Origin: Cyanodermella asteris
Lineage: Eukaryota > Ascomycota > Lecanoromycetes > Ostropales > Stictidaceae
Assembly: GCA_900618795.1 (NCBI GenBank)
Contig: UYJD01000015.1
Location: 627,034-691,033 of the forward strand
DNA: 64,000 nt
Direction of reading: 5' to 3'
This document shows positions 11,698 to 24,167 of this stretch, one piece after another. Under the pieces are notes generated by a model. The model ran no database searches. It was given only the letters and a program-made list of their open reading frames with translations, and had not been told where the DNA came from. A program made the position numbers and the translations under genes. Numbering within the stretch: the stretch's first letter is position 1; each line of letters starts with the position of its first letter.

Positions 11698-12638
11698 TTT
11701 GGCTGTGCGAATCAAAGTCGGCCGGGTGATCGAGGTTGCGGAAAGCGCACGCACCGTGCGCTTCACAAGGGGGCGCAAGTTTGCCAGCTTGATTTCTTGT
11801 GCTGTGCTTCCGAATTTGATGACACGGAAATCTCGAGGGCTCACGTACACTTACGCCGGGAATTCTAAAAACGGCCGGAGAGCCACTCCGAGCCGAAATG
11901 CACCGCATGGTGGAGCTCGAGATGCGGCATGGCAGCGCATCCAAGCCTCGAGGGAGGGCTTCTCGCTTTACGTTGGCAGCCAAGACCCGGAACAAAGAAT
12001 CAAATATCAAGACTTACAGTACTAAAAGAATCGCACTGCTTGGCAATTACTGGCTACACGTCTGATTGAAACTTCCTGTGAGCAAGCCACCGTTCGTCAT
12101 GGAATCAGAACAGATAGGTAGTGCGACACCCACCTGTAGACTCTTGATCATGTTTCAAGTCAAGTTAGAGGCCAAGATTCCAGATTCAAGGCATATGCAT
12201 TCATGCTGTCAAGATTATCCTAGAGAACTCGGTGTTCTCAGCCTCGCCCAGCCTCGCTGACTCAGAACGCTCGTGCGCCTGTTTCCCATACCGTAAAATG
12301 CTTTTCTCCACGCCCAAAATATGTACAAGCCGTTGAGGCTCGCTTGCCAAACCGGCATTTGCAAAAGGTCCAATCCTTTCGTTGATCGTCGTACAAGATG
12401 CTTCGTATCAAGTTCAATATGGCCGGAGTCCCTGCTGACTATAGACCGTTGCTGCAGAACAGCCCATGTCGCTTCTGGTGTGCGTTGGCCACCACTGATC
12501 CCAAGAACCTCTGGCAATGTGATTCGACTGAGAACTTGGCTGAGATGTTGGAGCCATACAACAGGTCGTCTCAAGAATGCTTTCATAACCGTCGTCATTT
12601 CCTCGCTCGTCGTCAATATTCGATCGAACGCCAACTCG
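11698..12638. other. Intergenic: DUS1 promoter and kinase 3' flank
   Basis: About 940 bp without a supportable gene. Minus-strand frames upstream of DUS1 and plus-strand frames antisense to the kinase tail are shadows. Confidence 0.4.
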
Positions 12639-14745
12639 TCATCGATAACCCCTTGAAGCTGTGGTCCGTCCATCACCTTCGTCCGGGTATCGACGACGAT
12701 GCTCCTCAACAAGTTTCAGTCGAATCGCTTCGGTGCCGTCGTCGATCAGCTGTTCCTGGAACCACGGATGCTTGAGGGCTTCTTTGGCTGTGATTCGTTT
12801 GCTCGGATCGTAGACAAAGATCTTCTTCAAGAGATCCAGAAAAGATCTGTTGAAAGGTGTGAGCTGTGGGATAATCTCCTGGTCCTCGTCAGTGTGAGCC
12901 TTGCGTGAGCTCTGTGGTCCACTCACCACCAGCTTCTTCATTGCGGTGACATATTTCTTGGAAGCCTTAGATGTATCGTTCGCTGGATAGTCGAGTTTGT
13001 TGCCTTTGAAGTATTTGGCAGCACTGTTGACGTTTCCCTTGTAGTCGGCCTTTTGAACTTGTCGAACAAGCTTCGCCTCGATCTTAGAACCGCAAACTTT
13101 CTCCATCATAGCAAGGTGCTCCAAGTTGTCGTGTGTCTGGAACAATGCATCGCCGGTGAAGAACTCAACCAGGATGCAGCCGATGCTCCAAATGTCGCAG
13201 GGGAAAGTCCAGCCAAGGTTTAGAATGATCTCTGGCGCCCGGTAATGCCTGGTTGAGACCACCGATGAGTGATACTCGTCGTCGAAAGTGGCCGATCCAA
13301 AGTCGATCAGTCGGATCTCAGTGTCCAACAGCACCCGCCGTTGTCGTGAGGTTCGCTGGACTGTTGTGGATGAAGAGGGAATGTTGCGGTTATAGGTGAA
13401 GGTCTGATACGTGCTGTTGACGAGCAAGATGTTCTCAGGCTTTAGATCCGTGTGGATGAGATCCAGATCATGTAGAAAGGCAACGCTGGTAAATAGCTGC
13501 CTGGCGAAATTCTGAATCTGGCTGCTGGGGAAAGGCACGAAGCTGTTGGCTTTGAGGAAATCAAAGACGCTCTGGCCGTAAAGGTCGGTGACGATGCAGA
13601 TGTGGTTCCGGTAGTCGAAGCAGTCTCGGAGATGGATGCATTTGTTCTTGTTCTGGCCATCGTTGCTGGCCAGTGTCGAGAGAACTCGCAACTCTATACG
13701 TGATGCGTCTCGGTATTTCTGCACTGCGCGAATGACTTTGATGGCACAAAGTGTCTTTCTGTCCTTGTCGTAAGCCTCGACAACCTTTCCGAACGTGCCT
13801 TGACCGAGTAGTCTTCTGATTTGATCTACATTTCATTAGCACAGCGCTATCGGCGTGGTCAGCAAATGACTTACATCTTTCCGTCAACTGAGCGTGCTCT
13901 GTGACAATGTAGTGACCGTCGTCATCGTCAAATTTGGGCTGCTGAGAGTGGTGATGACGCTCATTCACCAGCCGAACCTTTACGTCGTCTTTCTGTCTGA
14001 AAACTTTGTTTGGCGGGACATACGGTTCGTGCTTTATCTCAGCGGCAATCTCATTCCGTCTCTTCTTCTGCAGATCTGCTCCAGTCTGCTGGCGGGTCAC
14101 GCGTTTCCGCTTCTGCCCAGCACCGGTGGCTTCAATGTATCCACGACCGCTATCGTTCGATCCCAGTGACGTTGGCGCAGTAGTGTGGGCATCGGTCGTC
14201 CTATCCGTTGATATTGTGCCTGATCCAGAGACGTCGTAGCGAGGCGTATTGGGGTTGGAATATGATGGCTTGTCTCTCGATGAGGCGGCCTGATATTGTT
14301 GATTAGTCCTCCGCTTCTTGTTTGCTGGACCGTCGGTTTCGACGTAGTAATTCGCTCGGTTCCCACTTCTGGCTTGCTGAGGTGGAGGTGTGTCGTCGTC
14401 TATGACGATAATCTCTTTGGGCACGCCATTCTTGTAAAAGTCGGACCAGTCCGGCTGTTGGCCGGGCTGGCGTTTCCGCGACATGACGGGCGTCGAGCTC
14501 TGTTGTGGTGTCTGCTGAGACGCTATGCTCTCTGGGTAATGATTTGGTCGAGCAGACGAGGTCAGACGTGCGGAATTTTGAGGATAGGCCGAGAAGGAGG
14601 GCGTCGGCGGCAGGCGAGCGGATGGTGCAAAACTGGGGTCGAGAGGACTCGGTTGCGTGCTATGACCGGAATGAACGTAGGCGTAATGGCTCGAGCCGTA
14701 GTGATGAGGGTGTATGACAGAAGTCGCCGTCGATGGCGTCGACAT
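12639..14745 (-). CDS. KNS1: LAMMER dual-specificity protein kinase (CLK/Kns1/Lkh1 family)
   Basis: A nuclear CMGC kinase that phosphorylates SR-type splicing factors and affects growth and stress responses in fungi. Two exons: 14745-13875 and 13825-12639. The intron (13874-13826) joins LTER to YQIRRLLGQGTFGKV. The N-terminal 285 residues are disordered and rich in Ser, Pro and basic clusters (NKKRRTNQQ, GQKRKRVTRQQ), probably nuclear localisation signals. Kinase landmarks are GQGTFGKV, CAIKVIR (catalytic Lys), the HTDLKPEN catalytic loop, IDFGSATF, RHYRAPE, and the signature EHLAMMEKVCG that gives the family its name. A 20-residue insertion lies between the catalytic loop and DFG, as in other LAMMER kinases. 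The length is 685 residues. Confidence 0.92.
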
Positions 14746-16475
14746 GTCGGTTCGCGTCGTGTGCCAGACGTTGGGAGGTCGAGTGTCTTGGAACGATGCC
14801 GGGCGTGATCGTATAGGTATGAGGTCCGCGCTTCCGCCAATGCAGTGGAGACTCAGTCACTCGGGTGACCTGGGAGTGCTGCTCGGACAGGCGGCAGCAG
14901 GAAGAGGGCGGCTCTCCTGTCGGGCCAGCACTCTCGCTCGAGCGTGGATGAACGAGTCGCACTCGCAGAGGTTTGTGTTGAGGTGAAAAGAGGCTTGGGG
15001 CTTCGAACACGAGCGTCGCCGATAAGCCGTGTGCGCGCGTTCGATGGCGTAGCAGCCAGGTTTGGGCTCCTCTTTCTCAGCAACGGTCGTAATGGCGGCA
15101 AGCTCACGGCTCAATGGCGCTCTGGAGCATATCAAGCAGATGCAGCAGCCATCAGCACAAGTCCAATGTACGGAGCGAGGGAGGCGAAAAGGTGGAGAGC
15201 AAGAATACGCAACTACGCAGAACACGGCGAGGGGTCTCTCTGGTGGTGATTGACTAAACACTAAGGAAGCACGAACTAGTCTGAGGCAGGGTTCCTCTGT
15301 TTCTTTTTACGCCTACAGCGCCTCCATCGGACTGGCCAAGCGGAAAACGACCTCGCTATGGCGTCCTCCTGGTGATGACTTGGACTTATCGACTCATGCT
15401 ACGGACTCACTGTTGTCCCAGTGCAGCGATTCCACATCCTCACAGTGAATGCACTACGACAGAGTCTGCCAGGAAGAAAACTCTGGAATCGTCCCCAACT
15501 CTTGTGGCAGTGTGGGCTTCGAGCTCAGATCTGCTAGTGTCGTCGCCGGCACCCGCAGCCATCGATCCTGGCGTATTGTCAGTCTTATAGTTGGCTTCCT
15601 GCATTACGTCCTTTGCAGGGTGTTGGTGCTCGCCTCGTTCGTCTCACGCCGGCGGCCAATTGGCAGACGAAGCTCGAGAACCCTTGGGGCCAGCACCACA
15701 TCTGTTACAGGACACTTAGGACAGTGCCATTGCTGTCCGGCTGGCCGGTCTGCTTGTCTTGGAGCTCCTCGACGGCTGCAAGCACTTCTGCCGCCGTCCC
15801 GCCCGGCGTCCCAAGTCTTCCCAAATCGCCCTGGCATCCGCCGGCCATGCCCGACAGTGACTGCAACGTCTCGCGTGGCCCTGGCCTCCCTCAGTCATAT
15901 CCGGGCTGGTAGACGATGTCGCCTGCGCTCTGGTCGCTATTCTCACCAAGCTTGCACGGCTCGTAATCCGGGACTAATGAAACGGACCCTCTTCGCCACT
16001 ACTGCGCAGTCGTGGCCATTATTGTTCGGCCCTGGAGGTGGCCCCCGCCTGCGTCCCGGAGGCCATCAACTCGAGGCGAAACTCTATCCACCCTTTGTGT
16101 TTCCGTGTCGAGGCGGCATGTTGGGCGGCACGCACATGCCCCACATGCTGCTAGCAAACGGGATTCTAGGTTCACTGTGGTCTTGCAGCTTGCGGCTTCT
16201 GCTACTGCCTACCCCTGCATGTGCCTGGCCATTCAGGCAAGTAGGACTAAGCGAAAGTGAAGGTCGCGCAGATTGTGCTCAGTCTAAACCAATGCCGTTG
16301 CCCTGACTACGCACTCTTCGTGTGAGACCGATCAACCTCATACTGCCAGACCGAATTCAGTTGCGAAAGGTTTGCTGATTCATCTACCGAATACGTGCTG
16401 CAAGAGAAGTAGTCTGTGTGAAAAAAACAATCCCAATGTTATTACAGTTCTGAAAAGAAGAAGAAGCAGAATGCA
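14746..16475. other. Intergenic region of 1.7 kb upstream of the LAMMER kinase
   Basis: Contains a 285-codon plus-strand frame starting at 15449 and several minus-strand frames, all rich in Arg, Ser and Cys with no domain or splice logic. I read it as the long promoter and 5' leader of the kinase plus the 3' flank of YSH1. Confidence 0.4.
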
Positions 16476-19457
16476 TCACGCTGCTGTCGTGGCCTCATTG
16501 CTGTGTCCGCCCCAGAATGGAGCGACAGTCTCCACAGCACGCTCGACAACAGCCCTAATCCGATCCTTCAGCACAGTATTCCCGCACTCGACCTCTAGAG
16601 TCTCCAGCCACACCTTTGCAACATGCTTCTCGAACTTGATCTCCAGGCCTGGTACCGGGATTCCGATCAAATGGAGGCGTGCAAGTTCGGCCGCCATCTC
16701 CGCGTCCTCTTTCTCCGTTGTTTCTGAAGGTTCCTCTTTCACGGCAGCTTCGTCAGAGTGGCCATTGATTCCGTTGGTCTTTTCTTCCTTGATGCCCCTC
16801 GGCACTTTGATCGGATTCACAGCTGATCCGAATTGCGCTTCCAGGAACATGCAGAGTCGTGACAATCGATCTTCCGGCGAGATGTTCGCGTGCGGATTTT
16901 GCTCATCATGGCCGTGAGAATGCGAATGTTGCTTTGCGGAGTCTGCGAGAAGTCAGTCTTGTGCCTCAAGTGTATGGAATCGTGCAACTCACACTTGACC
17001 GCCGCGGGACTGCATTCGACTGTGTAGAGGGATGCCATGACCGCGTCGGCGATGCCGTCATTCATGGCGTTGCCCTCCCATTCAACTGTGACCTCACCCC
17101 GATTTTCGTACTTGACCATCACGCATCCCATGACGAGATACGCATATCGTGGGGTGCGCTCGACCTCCTCGTCTGCAGCTTCACCATTAGCCTCTTGTTT
17201 GTCATCCCCATTCGTGTAGTTGTATCCGTTGATCGTCTTTGGGCCGATCTCTTCAATGGCACCGAACGTGCTTTCCAGCACCCAACGGATCAGCTCTATA
17301 CTTGCAGAAGCAAGAGTCACCTTTTGCCTGCACATGATTGTTGTTGTGGTGAGACCTGCGTATTCGCGGAGATCTTCTGGCGCCATCAATGACAGCTTGA
17401 AGTCATTCTGAACGAGGACACCCGAAACAAGTCGAGGATCTTCCTCATTCTCAAGGTCGGGCAACTGCTGCTCGGCGAGACGGCCCACGACCTTGGCGCT
17501 CTTTTCCGTCCGGAACGGAATGCGCAACTCCTCCGCGTTCGCCGGACTGTAGACCTTGGTCTTGACCGACTTGTCGGCGTTCAGAGACAGCAGCTTGGAC
17601 TTCAATCTCATCATGTTGTGTTTCTCGCCATGCACGAGGATGACCACTGGCGCATTGATCTCCTCGATGAACTCTCTATTCTCAACGCCGTCGACGTGAG
17701 CTGCAAAACTAAGCTCTTGCACAGTGCAGCGTCTAGGAATCATGGGCTTGTCGAGCTCCGATCGGCCAGCCCGCGCCATGGCACCTGCGTTGCGGTTGGT
17801 CATGATGGCGGGGATCTGCTCTGGCTCGGTCATAATCTCCTTGGCCATGGTGCCCTCGACGCTGTAACCTGTTATGATCACGCCGTTTCGATCGTAAGGT
17901 GCCCACCGCTCGAGCAGTTCCCTGCTCACTCCATTCTGAAGCATACCGGGGCTCGCCAAAACGACGCTCCCTCCAACATCGTCGAAGCGTTCGAGGTTCT
18001 TCAAGCTTCGAATGTATCGAAAGTCCCACGGTCCACCGGTTCCACTTTCACCTTCTTGCTCTGCTTCGGCCATACGCTCCCGGAACATGCGCTTGATGTT
18101 CTCGTTCATGGAGCCAATGTACGTCTGATATACCACCATGCACTTTCTCGCCAAGTTTGAGGCATAGAAGATCGGGTATCGCTGGTACTCAGGATGACGT
18201 GCCCAGTATTCATCGAGAATCAGCAACAGCTCCTGAGCACGGCCAAGGGCGAAGACTGGCATCAGGACTCGTCCGCCTCGGTTCAAGATGCTTGTGATGC
18301 TTCTCATAAGTGCCGTCTCTCTTTCTGCTCGCGGGATATGGGAGGATATGCCGTAGGTACTTTCGGTGATCAAGACGTCGACCTTGACATTCTTGGGAAC
18401 TTGAGCGGAAATGAGATGTCGGTCTTCTTCTCGCGAGAAATCGCCCGTAAAGAAGACCTTCAGACCCGCAATCTCGATAAGGAACATGGCCGCTCCGAGG
18501 ACATGGCCAGCCGGGTAAGGTGTAATGCGGATTGAGGAGATGGTATGGGTGGTATAATAATCGATAGCCTCGATTCGGGGAAAAGTGGCAAAGTGGTCCG
18601 CTTCGGTATAGAGCTGGAAGCTTTGATCTGACGACGACGAGGTGTTCCTGGTTTGTATGAGCTTGAACCGTGTCGCGTGGGCAACATTTCACTTACCCTA
18701 CTCGTACACTGTCTTGGATCAACCATTTGTAGATGGCTTTTGTTGGATGTGTCATGAAAACTCGCCCTTTGAAATTCGTCTTGGACAGAACATATGGCAG
18801 CGCTGCTGCGTGGTCAACATGGAAACTGGTACCTGATCAGCATCGTCTCAGAGCAAGTATACATTGACGCTAAAGAGTGATGTGCCAAGGGGAGAAGCAG
18901 TGCTACTAGGTTGCGAAGATCACGGCAAAAGTGGACGCCAGTGGGAGAACGATAGCATTGTATTTCGACGTATCTGACACCATGCGAGTGCTTAGCTCAG
19001 GTGACCGGAAAGCTGCTTTTGCCTTTGGCGCATAGTACATTATGCTTCCCTCACATGGACCCGCACTTTGCCACGTCGTCGTATTGTAGCTCTGATTTTG
19101 CTCCATCGCGTTCTTGCAAATGAGGAGGGACGAATAGGAAACTCTATGCGGTGGCACGTACTGGCTTATAAGTAGAACATCGACGGTGCTCAGATCGAAT
19201 TCGTCGAAGAAGGGAAGCGCCGAAAGCCCATCGTAGCCAGCATGCTGACCAGCATCGAGCTGCTTGCTGTCAGTCGCTGAGCTTTTATAGCATGGGGCGC
19301 TACTCACCATGACAGTTTTGCCTTTGTATTGGATGATATGACATGATCGCCCGACTTCATTTCCACCTCCTAGATTCATGAAGAGCAACTCCTCATCTGC
19401 CTCCACCGGATCATCATCCTCGGGAACCAAAATGGGCTGTTTTCGTTTCGTCGACAT
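16476..19457 (-). CDS. YSH1: Cleavage/polyadenylation endoribonuclease (CPSF-73)
   Basis: The zinc-dependent nuclease that cuts pre-mRNA at the poly(A) site within the CPF/CPSF complex. Five exons: 19457-19308, 19259-19162, 18825-18697, 18647-16993 and 16942-16476, giving 832 residues. Introns are 48, 336, 49 and 50 nt. The metallo-beta-lactamase core shows [11 protein letters not shown], the HFHVDH motif at residues 83-88, [17 protein letters not shown] and [14 protein letters not shown]. The beta-CASP part shows [27 protein letters not shown] and [15 protein letters not shown] lower-conservation C-terminal region ends in a basic/acidic stretch and [13 protein letters not shown]. Intron 1 (48 nt) has no stop and is a multiple of three, so retention would keep the frame. 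Intron 2 is unusually long for this genome. Confidence 0.92.
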
Positions 19458-20043
19458 GGCTGAAACTAGGGATTTCGGAGCAGTTCGAGGTAAGAATCGC
19501 GCTGCGCATGCAGCTCTCAGCCACTATATTTTATCTCATTGCTCACGTCGGCGCGCGCGGAGGTGACCTAGCTTGAAGGCAGGGTGCAGAGTGCAGACGC
19601 GACGCCGCGGCTCGAATGGAGACAAACGCGGTGAATGGGCCCTTGACAATGAATAAAGGCTCGGAAGGCAGCGCGACGGAGTTGGAGTCGAAAGACGGCG
19701 ATCGTTGTATTATGTAAGCTGGCTGGGATGCGCCGAAATCCAACTCCACCAGTTGACGCAGTCTTTCGCAGAGCCGATTGGAATCACACTCGCGACCCTC
19801 ACAGCCACCTCCCACCACACGACCAAGGGCACACTACGGATCCTATCTCGACATCAGTGTTACTTAGAAGGACAGCCATCAGAGATTGAGATCATTCAAG
19901 AGACGGATGGGAGCTTTGGACGGAGGGGGAGAGCGCGTTTCCAGCTCGCGCTCCGGCGCTGGCTAGCTTCCAGCAACTGCAATAATCCCTCGAAAGACTC
20001 TCTCAAAGACACTGGATACGCGCTCGCTTGAGGCTCACTCAAC
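19458..20043. promoter_or_regulatory. Shared divergent promoter of YSH1 and TAF4
   Basis: A 586-bp gap between two divergently transcribed RNA polymerase II machinery genes. A plus-strand frame at 19705-20031 overlaps the TAF4 leader but shows no conserved features. No distinct regulatory motif was recognised. Confidence 0.5.
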
Positions 20044-21937
20044 ATGGCTCAACCAACTCCATATCACCCTCCTCCGTACGCTTCGCCTCACTCAACACCG
20101 TCTCCCATGACTCCAGGATCAAATCAGCCATTTGCGCCGCCGCCTACAAAGCGACCGCAAATGTCTCCCACGACCCCTACAGGGGCTTTCCATCAGCCGA
20201 TTCACTCTCCGCCCATCCAGAACGGCAATCATGCCGGCTTCAATCCTTATGCTCAAGGGAACACAAATCCATACCCTCTGCCAGCGACGCAGCATAATCC
20301 CCCACTCGGACAGCCACCCGTACGGCAAAACGCACCACCTCAACCTCATTCTCAGGTATCCTTCCAGCAGCTACCTCAGCAGGCTCCCCAAGCAGCGCCA
20401 TCAACGCCTTCAGGAACCATGGGTCCTCCACAAAAGCCTGAGGACAACAAGAACGCGGATCCAAATGAGCTGGCAGACGTAATGCATGGGACTGGCGTGG
20501 ACTTGAAGGCGGAGCAGGCGATGCTTGACATGCAAGGCAGACGGGCGACCTACCCCCATGGCGCGCCGCCCGGCTTTTTTGACCCGCAGCGCAATACCTT
20601 GCAGGGCAATGCCCCGGGAGGCCGGGAGAGCTTTTACGGCGCGGGCACTCTCAACCAGCCTGCTATACCTGAGCAGAACGCCAGAGACACAATCGAGGCG
20701 AAGGAACGGTTACAAAAGAAACGATTCGCGGAGCGGCGGCAATATCACAACAACAATCCCTTTCTTATGCAGAACGTGGTAATGAACAGGATAAACGCGT
20801 TCGCACAGAAGACCCAGACGATGGTGGATATGACCGGAGTTCTCAAGTCGAACCCTAGTACGACGAACAATGTTAGAATCATTGGACCAGAGGGCCAGGA
20901 GCGAACCGCCATTTTGACGACTGAGCCCTTGTTAGGCTTGAGTAGCGGAATGGGTGATATCCTGTCGCTCCTCTCATTCGCCGCAAGGGAAAGAGTCCGC
21001 ATTGCTGTGGAAGATTCTGGCGCGTTAGCTCGTATAAGACGCACCACCTCCCATGGAGTCGTTCCACCCGACTTTCAAGACATTGCAGTCGGGCAAGGAA
21101 AGACACAAGAAGCAACCGCCGAACCTGTCCCTCTCATTGGCGCTAACTCGCCTTCTTCTACTCACAATCCCCTCAAACGTATGGCTTGCTCATCCAGTCT
21201 TAATCTAGCATCCGCTGACATGAATAGGGTCTCATTCACAAGTAAACGACTTACCAACCCCGGTCTCGGATGCAGGTACTCCTGATGATGCGTCGCTCCA
21301 GCCGACGATTTCCTTTGATGATCAGCTAGCTCGCGTCTTCCAGCGTCGAGCAGAAGACGAAGATAAGTTGGAGCGAGAACGTCTTGCCAAACGTGCCCGT
21401 CGGGCCACCGCGAATCTAGTTCAATCAGGCTCCGGCGAACCCGGCTCACGAAACGGCTCAATTTCGGGGACGCCTGCGCCCGGAACTCCCGGAGCTCCGA
21501 TCGATGCCGTTGCACCAGATCTGTCGAAGATGACGAAGAAGGAGCAGAAGAAGAAGCAAGAGGCCGAAGCAGCTTCCTCTTCGGCCATCAACACAAAGAA
21601 TGCCGTCAGCATGGCGTTGGGCGGCAAGAAGCTGAGTTGGATGACCGGCAGCAAAGCTGGAAGTGGCGGCATTGGTAGCGGAACGAGCTTTGGAAAGAGG
21701 TCGGCTGCGGGTACGCCCGCGAAGAAGCCCGAGAAGCCAGCCGCAAACGCAACGAACGCTGCCGTTGCCAATACACAGGCACCTGCGGCGAAGGGCGCAA
21801 AGAATTTGGGCGGTTTCCGAGAAGATCGCGAAGATGGCAAGGGGATACAGATTCGAGACGTGGTTAACGCGCTGAAGGACCACAATCCGGAGAAGAAGAC
21901 ATTGAGTAAAGCTTTTGGGCGTTTAGAACGACCTTAG
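20044..21937 (+). CDS. TAF4: Transcription initiation factor TFIID subunit 4
   Basis: A histone-fold subunit of TFIID that pairs with TAF12 and supports the complex core in the nucleus. Two exons: 20044-21178 and 21228-21937. The 49-nt intron joins NPLK to RSHSQVNDLPTP. The N-terminal 130 residues are Pro/Gln/Ser-rich and disordered. The conserved C-terminal domain begins at ELADVMHGTGVDLKAEQAML. It continues through FAERRQYHNNNPFL, ILTTEPLLGLSSGMGDILSLLSFAARERV and DLSKMTKKEQKKKQEAEA. It ends with IQIRDVVNALKDHNPEKKTLSKAFGRL. The length is 614 residues. Only the second frame carries the conserved tail, which confirms the splice. Confidence 0.9.
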
Positions 21938-22379
21938 GGGCGTCGTTTTTGACCCGAGGCTGATCATTTGCCCACATAATCGAGATGCCTAGGTCGTGTA
22001 CGAACCGGAAAAGGTAGGGTACCAATGGTGCATTTTCAAGCGACGGCGTTGGCAGGTTCTGTGGGTTTTGTTTGTACACACCTTCTCGTGTGCCCGGCTA
22101 CTTTTACCGCCGCGAGCACCTTTGAATTATTACAAGCTTGAGGTTTTGGGAGGAAGACTAAGCCGTTGGTCTGCTGCGGTACCCCAAAGAAGGAAGAACA
22201 CGGATGAAAGGCCGAGGAATAGGGCATTTCCCGAGCACACGTAACTGGCGATGGACGCCTTGGAATGGCCAAAAAAATCTAGCACTTGTTGGTTAAGAGT
22301 CGAATGCAAGAGATTCACGCCTATGACTTGGCATGATCATACGTATCTGAACCGGCATCGAATTGTGGTTCGTTGTCGA
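21938..22379. other. Convergent 3' flank between TAF4 and the siderophore transacylase
   Basis: A 442-bp gap between two convergent stop codons. It should hold both transcript ends. No gene is seen. Confidence 0.5.
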
Positions 22380-24167
22380 CTATAAGTATGGTGCCTCCCA
22401 TGCCTCTCGATATATCCTCATCAGTGCGGACTGTTTGTGCGGAAGAGTCACCTCCCTTTGCTTGTGAAAACCGACGTCTTGAAGGTAAGAGATGATTCTA
22501 GGCCTAGTATTAGTTCCGAGTCTTTCTAGTCCATACGGTCAAAGGATACTCACTTTGCATTATCGACCCTCGGTTCCAGGAACAGGCTGGTCGTGCGCGG
22601 ATCCGATAACCACATGTAGTGCATCAACGCCGAAACCCAGATTCTGAATCGGTCCCTGCCCCGCAACTCGTCCTCACCGACAAGCAGATGCAATCCTCGG
22701 TCCCACAGACCCACGTCACCGACATGCTTGCCCAGGAGATCTTCTTTCACCCAGTACACCTCGAAGTAGCCGAACGGCTTCCCGTCCCAGCAGCCAATGA
22801 CCGGAAAGCTGTGCTGCGACTTGAGATTGTTCAGCAAGAATTTCTCCTGGTGCTCCTTCGGGCCTTGCTCTCCCCACGCCCTGCTGACCCGCTCGTCATT
22901 CATCCACCTGTGCAGCAGGTCGACGTCGTTGGGCAACATGGCCAACTCGGAGTACGAAGCAATGCTGACTGCTGCCGTACCTTCTCGGCCGCCACCGATC
23001 GGTCCTCGATATTGGACCGATTTCTCTGCGGCCGACGCTGCGCGAAAGGAGAGATACTGTTTCTGGGACGGAATGTAGCGCATGTAAAACGTCTCCCCGG
23101 GCCGCGGCGGCTTCGGCCGCACCGGATGGCGGACCCCGTCGGTGATTGTGAAGTGACACGGCGGAGCGGGATAGTAGGTCGGCATGTGGCTCGCGGAATG
23201 GAAGGGTCCCGGAGTCGGCGGGGCCCAGAGGCCGAAATTCTGAAAGTCGCCCTCGCCGCCGGACTTGATGCGAGGCGAGGTGGGCATGACCGGTGTGATG
23301 ACACCGCTGTCGCGAGCGTGGTCGATTCGACTGGGCGAGCCGGGCCGGGATGTGTACGGAGACGAGACGAAGGGCGACTGAGGAGCCGGAGAAAGTGTGA
23401 AGAGGAACAAGCGAGCGTCGATCTGCCAGAACGATCTCTGACTTACGAACAAGCTCTGGAAACCGTCGCCCGTACGTCCTTCGTGGTCCAAACCGACTGA
23501 CGTGTCGTCGCTCCATGCCAAACCCATTCGTTCGAGTTTGGACATGAGATGACGGCCTTTGAATATCCCCTCCCGCTTGATGCGAATGGTCCATTCCGCC
23601 TTTGGTCTACCTTCTTTGGGAGTTGATGATTCTGGTGCAGCTGATTGAGGATCAGGTTGTGGCTGTAGGCATGTTAGGAAGTGTCTTGTCATCCCGGTTG
23701 AACCGTGTCACGTACCTGATGAAAGTACCAGTAAAGAGATGTCCAGAGCATCATCGCTATCTGCCTGGACTGAGATAAGGCTGGGCGGAAGTCGGTCGAG
23801 GCTGGATTCGAAATCGACGAAATGAACATGCTATCTTTGTTGATGGTGGGTTTTCTGTATCGATGGCTGAAGCTTGATCGCGCTGCCGGGGGTTGCTCGC
23901 CATCTGATGGAGCATGATCTTCTGCATCGGCATGCTGAGACGCACCATCCGTATTCAGAATTATTATCCAGCCCTTGCAACCACAGTCAGCATCGAGATT
24001 CCAGAATAACCCGACTATAAGTATCACTGCGTGCTGAAATGACTTACGGGCGGAAATGGTGATGATTTGTGAATGTTCAGATCCTGGGGCTCAAAACGCA
24101 AACCACCAAAAATCGGCTTGACAGAAATGACCTGGCCATTGGGAAGATGGAGCTGACTCGGAGGCAT
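22380..24167 (-). CDS. Hydroxyornithine transacylase of siderophore synthesis (SidF/SidL family)
   Basis: A GNAT-fold enzyme that acylates N5-hydroxyornithine with anhydromevalonyl-CoA (SidF) or acetyl-CoA (SidL), supplying hydroxamate units for fungal siderophores. Four exons: 24167-24048, 23973-23716, 23662-22554 and 22497-22380, giving 534 residues. The N-terminus shows LPNGQVISVKPIFGGLRF and FPPGWIIILNTDG. The middle shows ISSISNPASTDFRPA and QIAMMLWTSLYWYFHQ. The C-terminal IucB-like acyltransferase domain shows LLHRWMNDERVSRAWGEQGP, FPVIGCWDGKPFGYFEVYW and VGLWDRGLHLLVG. The last exon, too short to stand out alone, codes for the conserved DVGFHKQREVTLPHKQSA. The sequence does not separate SidF from SidL. 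No SidA, SidC, SidD or transporter gene is in the window, so it is an isolated pathway gene. Confidence 0.85.

Noticed and set aside
15449-16306. 285-codon plus-strand ORF upstream of the LAMMER kinase
   Set aside because: The composition is rich in Arg, Ser, Cys and Pro, with no domain, signal or splice structure.
22619-23594. Overlapping ORFs of 293 and 232 codons within the siderophore gene
   Set aside because: They are alternative-frame shadows of a clearly conserved exon.
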